A DNA stretch of 62,956 bases from Clostridia bacterium (GTDB taxonomy: Bacteria > Bacillota > Clostridia > Oscillospirales > Acutalibacteraceae), in the NCBI GenBank assembly GCA_017415025.1, contig JAFQJH010000011.1, positions 1-62,956 of the forward strand, given 5' to 3'. Of this stretch, positions 8,271 to 16,134 are shown piece by piece (within the stretch, counting starts at the first letter, position 1; each line of letters opens with the position of its first letter). The position numbers were made by a program, and so were the translations under genes. Below the pieces are notes generated by a model, which saw nothing but the letters and a program-made list of their open reading frames with translations, was not told the DNA's origin and ran no database searches.

Positions 8271-8334
8271 TTCTCCTTGAGGAGAGGCTCCGCCGTAGGC
8301 GGTGGTGAGGTGTAGGTTGCAACGCAACCGTTAT
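8271..8334. repeat. Dispersed repeat family B, copy 1
   Basis: A 64-base segment (containing GAGGCTCCGCCGTAGGCGGT and GGTTGCAACGCAACC) repeated almost exactly at 45356-45419. It is rich in self-complementary stretches. It fills most of the gap between the transposase promoter and the lipoprotein gene. Confidence 0.85.
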
Positions 8335-8366
8335 TATAAATCATCCCCACAAATTAAAATTTGTAA

Positions 8367-9113
8367 TTAAGCCAAAACTTTTTCGAAATACTGCTGATAT
8401 TCATCGGAAAAGGCTATACAATCATAGCCGTTATCATAATAATCATCAGCGTAATAATACTTACCGTTCTGACAGCAAATCAAAACAATCTGATGATACT
8501 CAATCAGCCAATCCTTGCTGATTGCTTTGATTGTATATTGCTCGCAATTCTCTTCAATAAAAACGGTTTCTTTGCTGAACACCTTCGGCTCAATGTCGTT
8601 GTCATATGTCCAATCATAATTTACTTCGCTCTCTGTATAAACATCAACCATATAATCGACATCTATTTCCGATGTAACAATTTTTCCGTCATCGCGGTAA
8701 CAGTAATAATCATAATTAGCAAAATTATGATAATATTCGAGAAATGCCTTTTCATCAGAATTTCTGACGAAAAGCTGCAGATTAATATTATCCGCAAGCA
8801 CCTGAACACCTGAATATGACTGAAATTCATAAAATGTATGGTGTTCTGCATAATTTGCGACCGCTTTTATCGGAGTTGCCAATTCTCTGACTTTAATGTC
8901 AAAGCCCGTGTTCTCAAAATAAACATCCGTATACTTTTCGCCGTTTACAATGATATCCGTAACCTCAACCGGCTGTTCAATCTCATCGTTAAGAACAGCC
9001 TCCACGCCTGTTTCCACCGCCGGCAAGCGGTAATAAAAATCCGGCTCAAAGAAATCACAACCACAGAGTAAAACTGTTGACAGCACAATAATAAAGGCCG
9101 CTAATTTTTTCAT
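8367..9113 (-). CDS. Lipoprotein of unknown function
   Basis: 248 residues with an AGGGGAG site before the ATG. A lipoprotein signal peptide is clear: MKKLAAFIIVLSTV, then LLCGC with the lipidated Cys19. The mature part is acidic and rich in Tyr and Asp (EYYHNFANYDYYCYRDDGK, YYYADDYYDNGYD). No domain is recognised. It starts 11 bases after the stop of the HAAS-domain gene, so the two form an operon, and the lipoprotein may work at the membrane with that protein. Confidence 0.75.
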   Translation of the reverse strand: MKKLAAFIIVLSTVLLCGCDFFEPDFYYRLPAVETGVEAVLNDEIEQPVEVTDIIVNGEKYTDVYFENTGFDIKVRELATPIKAVANYAEHHTFYEFQSYSGVQVLADNINLQLFVRNSDEKAFLEYYHNFANYDYYCYRDDGKIVTSEIDVDYMVDVYTESEVNYDWTYDNDIEPKVFSKETVFIEENCEQYTIKAISKDWLIEYHQIVLICCQNGKYYYADDYYDNGYDCIAFSDEYQQYFEKVLA

Positions 9114-9124
9114 TTTTATCTCCC

Positions 9125-10474
9125 CTAATCAAGTATTGAATCCTTTTCAATCAATCTTCCGTTTTGCTCGGTTATATAGTATTGGTTAGAGCCAAAAATA
9201 AAGAATTCCGGTCCGAAAAAGTGAATATTGAAATATCGGCAATCGCTCTCTGCATCAAAGCTGTACTGCAAATCAAAATAATTTATCCCTCTGAAAATAC
9301 CCATACATTCCGCAATTGTGTTATCGTGCGATATCAGCCTGAAGTTTTCATCAATCAAATTGAAGGTATCTGAATCTGTCAGTATATAACCCTTGTGATT
9401 AAACAGCGATTTACGGCTGAAAAACCCGAGAATGTTGGTGGAAGAAAATGTGATTTCATCGAAAGTGATTTCCGCATCAAAAGATTTGTCTTTACATACA
9501 GAAAATGTAAGTATCGCTACACCTTTCTGTCCTTTCAGCTTCGTTATTTTCTGACCGTTTTCAGCCACTTCTGCTTTCTGTGTAAAATCAACATCATTAA
9601 AGCAAGCGAGTATTTCTTCAACATCGCCCTTGAACTGATTTCCGTCATTTTGGATAAATTCAAAAAACCTTGTTCGCAGGTCGGAAAATTCCTGTGCGTA
9701 GGCTTCTTCCTGCCTTTCGACCTCATGGTAAGTAACTGCAAAAGTGACACTGAACGCAAGAATAAGCACAGCAAATACAGCACAGACAAAAGTCTGTATC
9801 TTTTTGCAGCTCCTGAACGGTGAATTGTTAGTACGGATTGCAAGAATGACTGCTGTGACCGAAAATATACAAATTAAAACCGAAACGGCAACCGCCAGAA
9901 TATACGGAAGAGTCAAGTCAAACCACAGCTCGTCCGCCAGCAGCATTTTACTTGAAAAATACTGCAATTTACCTGTTATAAGGTGCGTCAACGCCAGAGA
10001 AAACCACCATACGCAGGGCAAGCCCGAAACCAATGTTATTACAGATGTTACGGCAGGTGTTTTTCGTTTGTAATTAAACGCGAGCCATATTCCCCAGAAC
10101 ATAAGCAGGGCGAAAAGCGAAAAGTGCTTAAGCCACACAAAGCTGTTGTTCATACCGTAATCCGGGATGTAGGCCGGGACGAATAATTTCGATATAAAAT
10201 TCCCGACAACTGCAATATGGTAAGCGACCAGCACAAGGTATTGCTTAACCGATAAATTATGAATCTTTCCCAAGTTTTCCGCCACGAGGCGCGGAGGCCC
10301 CATATCTTCGAGTGCCTTATATTTTGCGGTCCTCTCGTCATAGCCGATTTCGACATAGAAGTCGGCGGAATCCTGCAAGTGGCTTTCAAGCTCGGCGCAA
10401 ATCGGCGCGTGGAGCTTTTTGTTTTTTATGTTCTGTTTTACGACGTTTAAGTAGTCGTCGAAGTTGTAGTTCAT
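9125..10474 (-). CDS. HAAS (DUF1700-like) domain membrane protein, copy 1
   Basis: 449 residues. The ATG at 10474 is chosen because AGAGGTG precedes it and because it matches the start of the paralogue. Residues 1-75 (MNYNFDDYLNVVKQNIKNKK, then ICAELESHLQDSADFYVEIG and ALEDMGPP) are the HAAS/permease-prefix domain often found next to PadR regulators. Five hydrophobic segments follow (about residues 75-250, for example FSLFALLMFWGIWLAF and YILAVAVSVLICIFSVTAVI). A C-terminal domain of about 190 residues is probably outside. The domain is thought to work in PadR-linked signalling, but the role of this protein is unknown. The lipoprotein gene follows directly. Confidence 0.75.
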   Translation of the reverse strand: MNYNFDDYLNVVKQNIKNKKLHAPICAELESHLQDSADFYVEIGYDERTAKYKALEDMGPPRLVAENLGKIHNLSVKQYLVLVAYHIAVVGNFISKLFVPAYIPDYGMNNSFVWLKHFSLFALLMFWGIWLAFNYKRKTPAVTSVITLVSGLPCVWWFSLALTHLITGKLQYFSSKMLLADELWFDLTLPYILAVAVSVLICIFSVTAVILAIRTNNSPFRSCKKIQTFVCAVFAVLILAFSVTFAVTYHEVERQEEAYAQEFSDLRTRFFEFIQNDGNQFKGDVEEILACFNDVDFTQKAEVAENGQKITKLKGQKGVAILTFSVCKDKSFDAEITFDEITFSSTNILGFFSRKSLFNHKGYILTDSDTFNLIDENFRLISHDNTIAECMGIFRGINYFDLQYSFDAESDCRYFNIHFFGPEFFIFGSNQYYITEQNGRLIEKDSILD

Positions 10475-10583
10475 TGTTTCACCTCTTGCTCTCTTTTTTA
10501 TCAATCCTCAGTCCTTCGGACAGCTCCTTTCCAAAGGAGCCCGCACAGAGATAGTGACAGATAAAATTAATCTACCCTAAAAT

Positions 10584-10886
10584 TTGGAGTTTGTCGAAGT
10601 CTTTTGATTTTTAAATCAATCTAAAGACAAGAAACCTTCTCTGAAAGGGAATGTGCCCGACAGGGCGGATGGGTGGAGCGTCAGCGACAAAAAAGTTCTT
10701 TGTTATATCTTGTTTCCCTCGTTGCTTCGCAACGAAACCCCTCAGTCACGGCTACGCCGTGCCAGCTTTTTCTCCGAAAACTGGCACCCTTTTGTCTGCT
10801 TCGCAGACATTTCCCCTAACAGGGGAATCTCCTTTCAGGGGCGCCATTGTTCTACTGACTTTTTATTTTTCCCCGACAAATTAAAA
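10584..10886. repeat. Dispersed repeat family A, copy 1
   Basis: About 300 bases running from TTGGAGTTTGTCGA to CCCCGACAAATTAAAA. It shares long stretches with 34680-34920 and 45302-45670, including GACAGGGCGGATGGGTGGAG, CGTTGCTTCGCAACGAA and CATTGTTCTACTGACTTTTT. This copy has an extra segment near 10770-10830. It fills most of the 10475-10903 gap. Short open frames inside it are not real genes. Confidence 0.85.
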
Positions 10887-10903
10887 CTTATTGTACCTCT
10901 GAA

Positions 10904-12199
10904 TCAAGGAAAATCGTCATAAGCGGTTTTGATAATTTTACCCGAATCAACCGTAACATAGAAAGTGAAATTATCAAATATACTTTCACCAACAATAAAG
11001 TATGTTGAGTATATGACCTCATCATCCTCGGCATCATATCTGTAGAACAACAAGAGATTTTCATCTTTTACCACATCGAAAAACTTCGCTGCATCATCAC
11101 CAATATTTAAATCCATCAACGGGTTATCATCCCATGTGTAATGATCACTTTCCTGTTTCCAATCCGAGTCGCTGTAATATTCTACCGTATTTATATACGA
11201 TACGATCTCAATCCTGATTGAGCCGTCTTCCATAACACAGATATAAAAATGCGGAAAAGCCTCTGATTTTTCACCGATGATTGCCGACAGATGCCGTATG
11301 CATCGCGTGTCATCTATGTGTTCATATTCTTTAAATTCAAGATAATCAAAATGCGCGAGAACACCGTCAATATCGTCCGCTGTTATCTTATCTTTTTCAA
11401 GGCAGTAGTCACAGAAATCCTCAACAACACTGCACCATTTCTCTTTTTCCTCAAGGTCAGCTTGGTGCAGATATATATCCGTTACTTGCGCACTAGCAAA
11501 AACAATGCACAGTAAGGGAATCGCGACGATACTGAAAACTCGTTTAAAGTTGACTGAAGAGATATTCGGAGTGCGGATGTAGATTGAAATTTTACAGTAT
11601 GTAAAAATCAACAAGCCGATAACTGCAACCGTAAGAAGTAAAGCAATAATCGAAATAATCATATTCTGATTTTTTGTGCCGTACGCAATTTCCTGCATCG
11701 TTCTGTAATCCGCCCATTGACCCGTCAAGCGAGCAACGGTTTCACTCCAATAGGAAATCAGGACTTTGAAATTTATCACAGCAGAAATAACCGCCATACG
11801 TGCAGGTAGTATTCTTTTATGACACACAGACATAATATATCCTGCAATAACGGGAACAAGCATAAAGAAAAAAGCATGACTGTACGAGATGCTTATAACA
11901 GGACTTAGCAACGCCATTCCGATTACGGGAAGCATAAGCACGATGTATACGACTTCAGCAAATATCTGTCCCGCAGACAGCTTATGAAGCTTTGCAAGAT
12001 CTTCGGCAACATAATGCGGAGGCCCCATATCTTCGAGTGCCTTATATTTTGCTGTCACCTCGTCATAGCCGATTTCGACATAGAAGTCGGCGGAGTCCTG
12101 CAAGTGGCTTTCAAGCTCGGCACAAATCGGCGCGTGGAGCTTTTTGTTTTTTATGTTCTGTTTTACGACGTTTAAGTAATCGTCGAAGTTATAATTCAT
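10904..12199 (-). CDS. HAAS (DUF1700-like) domain membrane protein, copy 2
   Basis: 431 residues. The ATG at 12199 follows a GGGGGAAATAAA site; longer upstream frames lack a site. The first 60 or so residues are almost identical to copy 1 (DEVTAKYK here, DERTAKYK there). The rest differs, with its own membrane segments (IFAEVVYIVLMLPVIGMALL, FFFMLVPVIAGYIM, MIISIIALLLTVAVIGLLIF, VFSIVAIPLLCIVFASA) and an acidic exterior domain. It sits 23 bases after the PadR gene. In this family PadR is thought to control or pair with the HAAS protein; the partner signal is unknown. Confidence 0.75.
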   Translation of the reverse strand: MNYNFDDYLNVVKQNIKNKKLHAPICAELESHLQDSADFYVEIGYDEVTAKYKALEDMGPPHYVAEDLAKLHKLSAGQIFAEVVYIVLMLPVIGMALLSPVISISYSHAFFFMLVPVIAGYIMSVCHKRILPARMAVISAVINFKVLISYWSETVARLTGQWADYRTMQEIAYGTKNQNMIISIIALLLTVAVIGLLIFTYCKISIYIRTPNISSVNFKRVFSIVAIPLLCIVFASAQVTDIYLHQADLEEKEKWCSVVEDFCDYCLEKDKITADDIDGVLAHFDYLEFKEYEHIDDTRCIRHLSAIIGEKSEAFPHFYICVMEDGSIRIEIVSYINTVEYYSDSDWKQESDHYTWDDNPLMDLNIGDDAAKFFDVVKDENLLLFYRYDAEDDEVIYSTYFIVGESIFDNFTFYVTVDSGKIIKTAYDDFP

Positions 12200-12222
12200 T
12201 TTATTTCCCCCTATGTGAGACA

Positions 12223-12567
12223 TCAGACAGTCAGGGGCTGTGTTCCGAGGCACATAACTTTTTCGACAGAGTTGGAATAGACCTTCCACTCCTCGGTTTT
12301 TTCCTGCAGGAGCTTCTTGCCTTTTTTGGTGATACGGTAGTATTTGCGTTTTCTGCCGTCAACCTCCTGCCAATAGCTTTCCACCTGACGCTCCTTTTCC
12401 ATTGCGTGAAGAATCGGATAGAGTGTGCCCTCGTTAAGGTGGAAAACATCGTCCGAGGCAAGGCGGATTTGCTTTACAATCTCGTAGCCGTACATATCGC
12501 CCGAATTGATTGCGGACAGGACGAGTAATGATGTGCTTCCCTTTAATAACTCTTTGCTGATTTTCAT
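12223..12567 (-). CDS. PadR-family transcriptional regulator
   Basis: 114 residues. The ATG at 12567 is fixed by an AGGAGG site; the open frame continues upstream only because there is no stop. The winged-helix core is typical: LLKGSTSLLVLSAINSGDMY, then GYEIVKQI, LNEGTLYPILHAMEKE, SYWQEVDGRKRKYYRITKKG and a C-terminal helix. PadR proteins are repressors binding near their own promoters. The gene heads an operon with the HAAS-domain protein and has a good promoter upstream. Confidence 0.9.
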   Translation of the reverse strand: MKISKELLKGSTSLLVLSAINSGDMYGYEIVKQIRLASDDVFHLNEGTLYPILHAMEKERQVESYWQEVDGRKRKYYRITKKGKKLLQEKTEEWKVYSNSVEKVMCLGTQPLTV

Positions 12568-12616
12568 AAGATTACCTCCTATATGTTTTATATCTATGCA
12601 TTGGTTATCTAGGTAT

Positions 12617-12645
12617 ATGTTAGCAGATGAGTATATGTTTGTCAA
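12617..12645 (-). promoter_or_regulatory. Promoter of the padR-HAAS operon
   Basis: TTGACA and TAACAT with a 17-base spacer on the minus strand, 50 bases before the PadR ATG. The nearby region 12590-12620 has repeated TATCTA motifs that could form a PadR operator, but no clean inverted repeat is seen. Confidence 0.65.
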
Positions 12646-12673
12646 TAGTTTTTTATAAATTGAAGGTTGGCGT

Positions 12674-12763
12674 GCAAAGTCTTTGACTTTGCGATGATAT
12701 ATCCGCAATGCGGATATGATGAATGATGTTCGCTTCGCGAATGATGTGTTTGCGTTGCAAACA
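12674..12763. repeat. Tandem short-hairpin array 1
   Basis: Four consecutive hairpins with 3-base loops: GCAAAGTC/GACTTTGC, ATATCCGC/GCGGATAT, TTCGC/GCGAA and TGTTTGC/GCAAACA. They are separated by GATGAT-like spacers. The stems differ in sequence while the layout stays the same. The array lies in the 12568-13097 gap. Confidence 0.8.
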
Positions 12764-12885
12764 TTAATGGGCTGCGCCGCGATTATAAAACGGCGGCAGC
12801 AAGCCACCGCCCTACCGTGTATGGCTAAAATTCGCGCTTTGCCCTCCTTGTAAGCGGAGGGTGGCACGGCGTAAGCCGTGACGGG

Positions 12886-13012
12886 AGGATTGTTTTTTAA
12901 CAATCCCTCAGTCTTTTGCTTCGCAAAATCCAGCTCCCTTTACACAAGGGAGCCGGCTCTATCCGAGCTAAATCTGACTGTAAATCATCTCCCGACAAAT
13001 TAAAATTTACAA
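12886..13012. repeat. Dispersed repeat family C, copy 1
   Basis: Runs from AACAATCCCTCAGTC to CGACAAATTAAAATTTAC and is shared with 43485-43604 (CTTCGCAAAATCCAGCTCCC and TTTACACAAGG in both). With array 1 and a short family-D-like piece near 12790-12825 it fills the gap between PadR and the CDF gene. Confidence 0.8.
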
Positions 13013-13030
13013 AAAGATTTTGATTTTGTA

Positions 13031-13059
13031 TTGCGTGGGAGGTGGTTAGATAGTATAAT
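13031..13059 (+). promoter_or_regulatory. Promoter of the CDF transporter gene
   Basis: TTGCGT, a 17-base spacer and TATAAT, 38 bases before the TTG start. Confidence 0.6.
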
Positions 13060-13097
13060 TTACACAGTATTTTATTATCTTTTCGGGGTGGTACATT

Positions 13098-14267
13098 TTG
13101 ACAGATTTACTTGTTAAAATTTTTATTAAGGATAAGGATAACATTGCGAGTCCGCAGGTGCGCGGAAGGTACGGCATACTCAGCGGCTGTGTCGGCATCG
13201 CAGTAAACGTACTTCTTTTTATAGCAAAATTCCTTGTCGGCACGGTTACAAACAGTATTGCTATTACGGCGGATGCGGTCAACAACCTTTCCGACGCGGG
13301 CTCGTGCGCCGTTACGGTTTTCGGTTTTTATATGTCGGGCAAGCCTGCCGATGAGGAGCATCCCTTCGGCCACGGCAGAATTGAATACATAACCGCTATG
13401 ATAGTTTCCTTTATCGTTCTTTTTATGGGCTTCGAGCTCGGCTCACAGTCGATTGACAAAATCCGTAATCCCGAGGACGTAACCTTCAATCTTGTAGGCG
13501 CGATAGTTATCGGTATGTCGATTTTCGGCAAGCTCTGGCTCGCGCTTTTCAACCGTAAGCTCGGAAAGAAAATTAACTCCCCCGCTATGTCTGCCGTTGT
13601 TGCAGACAGCCTGAGCGATATTGCGGCGACAAGCGTTACATTAATTGCACTTATTCTCTCTCATTTCTTCCCGTCCCTTCATATCGACGGTTGGCTGGGA
13701 ATTATCGTTGCGTGCTTTGTTCTTAAGGCAGGCTACGGCATTTTCAAGGAAACACTCGGCGCACTTATCGGAGAGTCTCCGACCAAGGAGACCGTTCAGG
13801 AGCTTGAGGAGAAGATAATGTCCTACGAGCACGTTACCGGTATCCACGACCTTATTCTTCATAACTACGGTCCGGGCAGATTTTTCGGCAGTGTGCACGT
13901 CGAAATGCCCTCTGACATTGACGTTATGATTTCGCACGACATTATAGACAACATTGAACGCGATATTTATAAAGAAATGGGAATTCAGCTTGTTATCCAC
14001 TACGACCCGATTGAGGTCAACAATGAGCGCGTAAACGAGCTTCGCATAATTGCAATAAATGCCGTCAGGCGCATTAGTGATAAACTTTCAATTCACGATT
14101 TTCGCGTTGTTGACGGTCCCAGCCACACCAATCTTATTTTCGACGTTGTTGTACCTCACAAATTCCCGATGAACCAAGATGACCTTATGGCTGAAATTTC
14201 CTCAGAAATCGGTAAAATTGACCCTAAATTCTTCACTGTGATGAATATTGAGCACGCTTTTGTATAA
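13098..14267 (+). CDS. Cation diffusion facilitator (CDF) family metal exporter
   Basis: 389 residues starting at TTG, about ten bases after a GGGGTGG site; no better start is seen. The N-terminal half has the CDF membrane bundle with metal-site motifs ITADAVNNLSDAGS and EHPFGHGRIEYIT (helices 2 and 3) and VVADSLSDIAATS (helix 5). The C-terminal half is the cytoplasmic metal-binding domain (GIHDLILHNYGPGRFFGSVH). An extra region after about residue 310 extends it past the common 300-residue length. It should exchange zinc, manganese or iron for protons. It stands alone between the PadR region and the PRPP synthetase-like gene. Confidence 0.9.
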   Translation: MTDLLVKIFIKDKDNIASPQVRGRYGILSGCVGIAVNVLLFIAKFLVGTVTNSIAITADAVNNLSDAGSCAVTVFGFYMSGKPADEEHPFGHGRIEYITAMIVSFIVLFMGFELGSQSIDKIRNPEDVTFNLVGAIVIGMSIFGKLWLALFNRKLGKKINSPAMSAVVADSLSDIAATSVTLIALILSHFFPSLHIDGWLGIIVACFVLKAGYGIFKETLGALIGESPTKETVQELEEKIMSYEHVTGIHDLILHNYGPGRFFGSVHVEMPSDIDVMISHDIIDNIERDIYKEMGIQLVIHYDPIEVNNERVNELRIIAINAVRRISDKLSIHDFRVVDGPSHTNLIFDVVVPHKFPMNQDDLMAEISSEIGKIDPKFFTVMNIEHAFV

Positions 14268-14312
14268 ACTCAACAAATAAAAGCAATTTTTTTGAAATAT
14301 ATTTTGCGCGTA

Positions 14313-14348
14313 AAATGACGGGTTTTGTCTTTAAAAAATCCGTCATTT
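14313..14348. terminator. Hairpin between the CDF and PRPP synthetase-like genes
   Basis: A 14-base stem (AAATGACGGGTTTT against AAAATCCGTCATTT, one mismatch) and an eight-base loop. It is not followed by a good T run, so it may be a weak terminator or a folded leader. A second small hairpin (GTCCGA/TCGGAC, 14370-14387) follows before the ribosome site. Confidence 0.45.
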
Positions 14349-14423
14349 ATAGTACAATATCGTTGTATGGTCCGATTGACGTCGGACAAGGATTTTACTA
14401 ATATCTGCAAAGGTGGAACGGAA

Positions 14424-15593
14424 ATGAAAAACAAGGCAAATTACAACACTATTCCCGTCGGTCAGCTCGGTATTATCGCATTACCCGGTTGCGAAGAGCT
14501 TGCTTCAAAGATTGACCATTATCTCAAAAAGTGGCGTTACGAAAGAAACAGCGAGCACAAGAGCACACTTGCATTTGCAGGATATGAAAAGGACACTTAC
14601 ATCGTTGATATCAACTTTCCCCGTTTCGGTACAGGTGAAAGCAAGGCTGCTCTCAAGCAGACTGTAAGAGGCTACGATATCTTCATCCTCTGCGATTGCT
14701 TCAACTACGGTGTAACATATAAAATGTACGGAATGGACGTTCCGATGTCTCCCGATGACCATTTTGCAAACATCAAGCGTGCAATCAGCGCAATTGAAGG
14801 TAAGGCAAAAAGAATCTCCGTTATTATGCCGATGCTTTATGAGGGCAGACAACACAAGCGTTCCAGCCGTGAATCTCTCGACTGCGCTATGATGCTTCAG
14901 GAACTTCATTCAATGGGTGTCGAAAACCTCATCACATTCGACGCTCACGATGCAAGAGTTATGAACGCTATTCCACTTTGCGGTTTTGAAAGCGTTTCTC
15001 CCGCATACCAGATGATCAAGTCAATGGTACGCAACATTGAGGATCTTTCACTTGACAAGGACAACCTTATGGTTATCTCCCCTGATGAGGGCGGTATGTC
15101 ACGTTGTATTTACTATTCAACAGTTCTCGGTGTTGAGCTTGGTATGTTCTACAAGCGCCGCGACTATTCAAGAATCGTTGACGGACGTAACCCGATTATT
15201 GCTCACGAATTCCTCGGCGACAACGTTGCAGGCAAGGATGTTATCATCGTTGACGATATGATTTCTTCAGGCGAATCAATGATTGAGGTTGCTACAAAGC
15301 TTAAGGAGCTCAAGGCTAACAGAATCTATGTTTTCTCCGCTTTCGGTCTTTTCTGCAACGGTCTTGAGGGCTTTGACAAGGCTTACGAGAACGGCCTTAT
15401 TTACAGAGTCTTCACAACAAACCTTATTTACCGCACACCCGAGCTTCTGAAGAGAGATTGGTACGTTGAGGTTGACCTTTCAAAGTATATCTCTTATATG
15501 GTTGACACTCTTAACCACGACACATCAATTGGCGAGCTTCTTGATCCCGCTGATAAAATCAACAAGCTCCTTACAGAAAAGGGACTTAAATAA
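14424..15593 (+). CDS. prs: Ribose-phosphate pyrophosphokinase-like (PRPP synthetase)
   Basis: 389 residues from the ATG at 14424, which follows AAAGGTGG. It shows the PRPP synthetase / phosphoribosyltransferase fold: LGIIALPGCEELASKIDHYL, then IPMLYEGRQHKRSSRESLD-like sequence (ribose-phosphate/ATP region), LITFDAHD, and the PRPP loop VIIVDDMISSGESM. It is longer than the classic 315-residue enzyme, as seen in some Clostridia. It should make PRPP from ribose 5-phosphate and ATP for nucleotide, His and Trp synthesis, in the cytosol. A strong terminator follows. The family is clear; substrate is inferred. Confidence 0.85.
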   Translation: MKNKANYNTIPVGQLGIIALPGCEELASKIDHYLKKWRYERNSEHKSTLAFAGYEKDTYIVDINFPRFGTGESKAALKQTVRGYDIFILCDCFNYGVTYKMYGMDVPMSPDDHFANIKRAISAIEGKAKRISVIMPMLYEGRQHKRSSRESLDCAMMLQELHSMGVENLITFDAHDARVMNAIPLCGFESVSPAYQMIKSMVRNIEDLSLDKDNLMVISPDEGGMSRCIYYSTVLGVELGMFYKRRDYSRIVDGRNPIIAHEFLGDNVAGKDVIIVDDMISSGESMIEVATKLKELKANRIYVFSAFGLFCNGLEGFDKAYENGLIYRVFTTNLIYRTPELLKRDWYVEVDLSKYISYMVDTLNHDTSIGELLDPADKINKLLTEKGLK

Positions 15594-15604
15594 GATACCG
15601 ACAA

Positions 15605-15636
15605 CAGGCGTTGCTTCCGCAAGGAAACAACGCCTG
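15605..15636 (+). terminator. Intrinsic terminator after the PRPP synthetase-like gene
   Basis: Stem CAGGCGTTG against CAACGCCTG followed by AAATTTTTAT, 11 bases after the stop codon. Confidence 0.8.
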
Positions 15637-15823
15637 AAATTTTTATATTCTATGTTTTATACAAAATTTTCGTCGCAAAAAGTTTGTTAAAATATTATCA
15701 TTTAGTAATATCTGACAATAATTAACTGTATATCGACATTATTATATGAATAATATAACCATAGTAATTTTAGTTGTTTGGTAATATTGCACATATTTCA
15801 TATTTACAGTTTGTGCATAGTGC

Positions 15824-15852
15824 TTGACATAATAATTTCCTTCTGATATAAT
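15824..15852 (+). promoter_or_regulatory. Consensus promoter of the 43-residue protein gene
   Basis: TTGACA and TATAAT, both perfect, with a 17-base spacer. The start codon lies 53 bases further on. Bases 15640-15820 upstream are AT-rich with nothing else recognised. Confidence 0.85.
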
Positions 15853-15905
15853 ACAGCCACAAGGTAAGACAAGGCCTTGAAACAAAAGAAAGGAATGAAT
15901 TTATT

Positions 15906-16037
15906 ATGTCAATGGAAAAAATGTACTTTGAGGCTGCTGAAGCTGTAATCGACGAAATCGCAAAAGAAAAATCTCTCTTTTCATTCCGTACCATCATCAA
16001 GCTTATCGCTGTAAATTCTATTGCAAGAAAGATATGA
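15906..16037 (+). CDS. 43-residue small protein of unknown function
   Basis: A short frame (MSMEKMYFEAAEAVIDEIAK to IAVNSIARKI) with a GAAAGGAATG ribosome site, a perfect sigma-A promoter upstream and a strong terminator 60 bases downstream. Together these make a complete small transcription unit. The sequence looks like one or two amphipathic helices with a hydrophobic C-terminal half and a basic end. It is not recognised. It could be a small membrane-associated or regulatory protein. The transcript could also act as an RNA, but the good ribosome site favours translation. Confidence 0.6.
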   Translation: MSMEKMYFEAAEAVIDEIAKEKSLFSFRTIIKLIAVNSIARKI

Positions 16038-16098
16038 TGATGTGCCATGGGGTAACGGTTATAAACTGAACCCTAGTGTGGCCTCAAAACTAAAAAAC

Positions 16099-16121
16099 GG
16101 GGTTGGACTTCGTCCAACCCC
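16099..16121. terminator. Bidirectional intrinsic terminator
   Basis: Perfect 10-base stem GGGGTTGGAC / GTCCAACCCC with a TTC loop. It has T runs on the plus side (TTAATTTTTTT) and A runs on the other side. It ends both the 43-residue gene and the ceramidase-like gene. Confidence 0.9.
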
Positions 16122-16134
16122 TTAATTTTTTTAT

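Noticed and set aside
10651-10922. Short plus-strand frames within the family-A repeat
   Set aside because: They recur with the repeat, have no ribosome site and contain no recognisable domain.
12674-12763. CRISPR array
   Set aside because: The repeated units are different palindromes with tiny loops rather than identical repeats with unique spacers.
12568-12903. N-terminal extension of the PadR protein
   Set aside because: The frame stays open by chance through a repeat region; the AGGAGG site and family length fix the start at 12567.
14330-14358. Promoter of the PRPP synthetase-like gene
   Set aside because: A TACAAT is present but the only -35 candidate is TTTAAA overlapping a hairpin; not strong enough to report.
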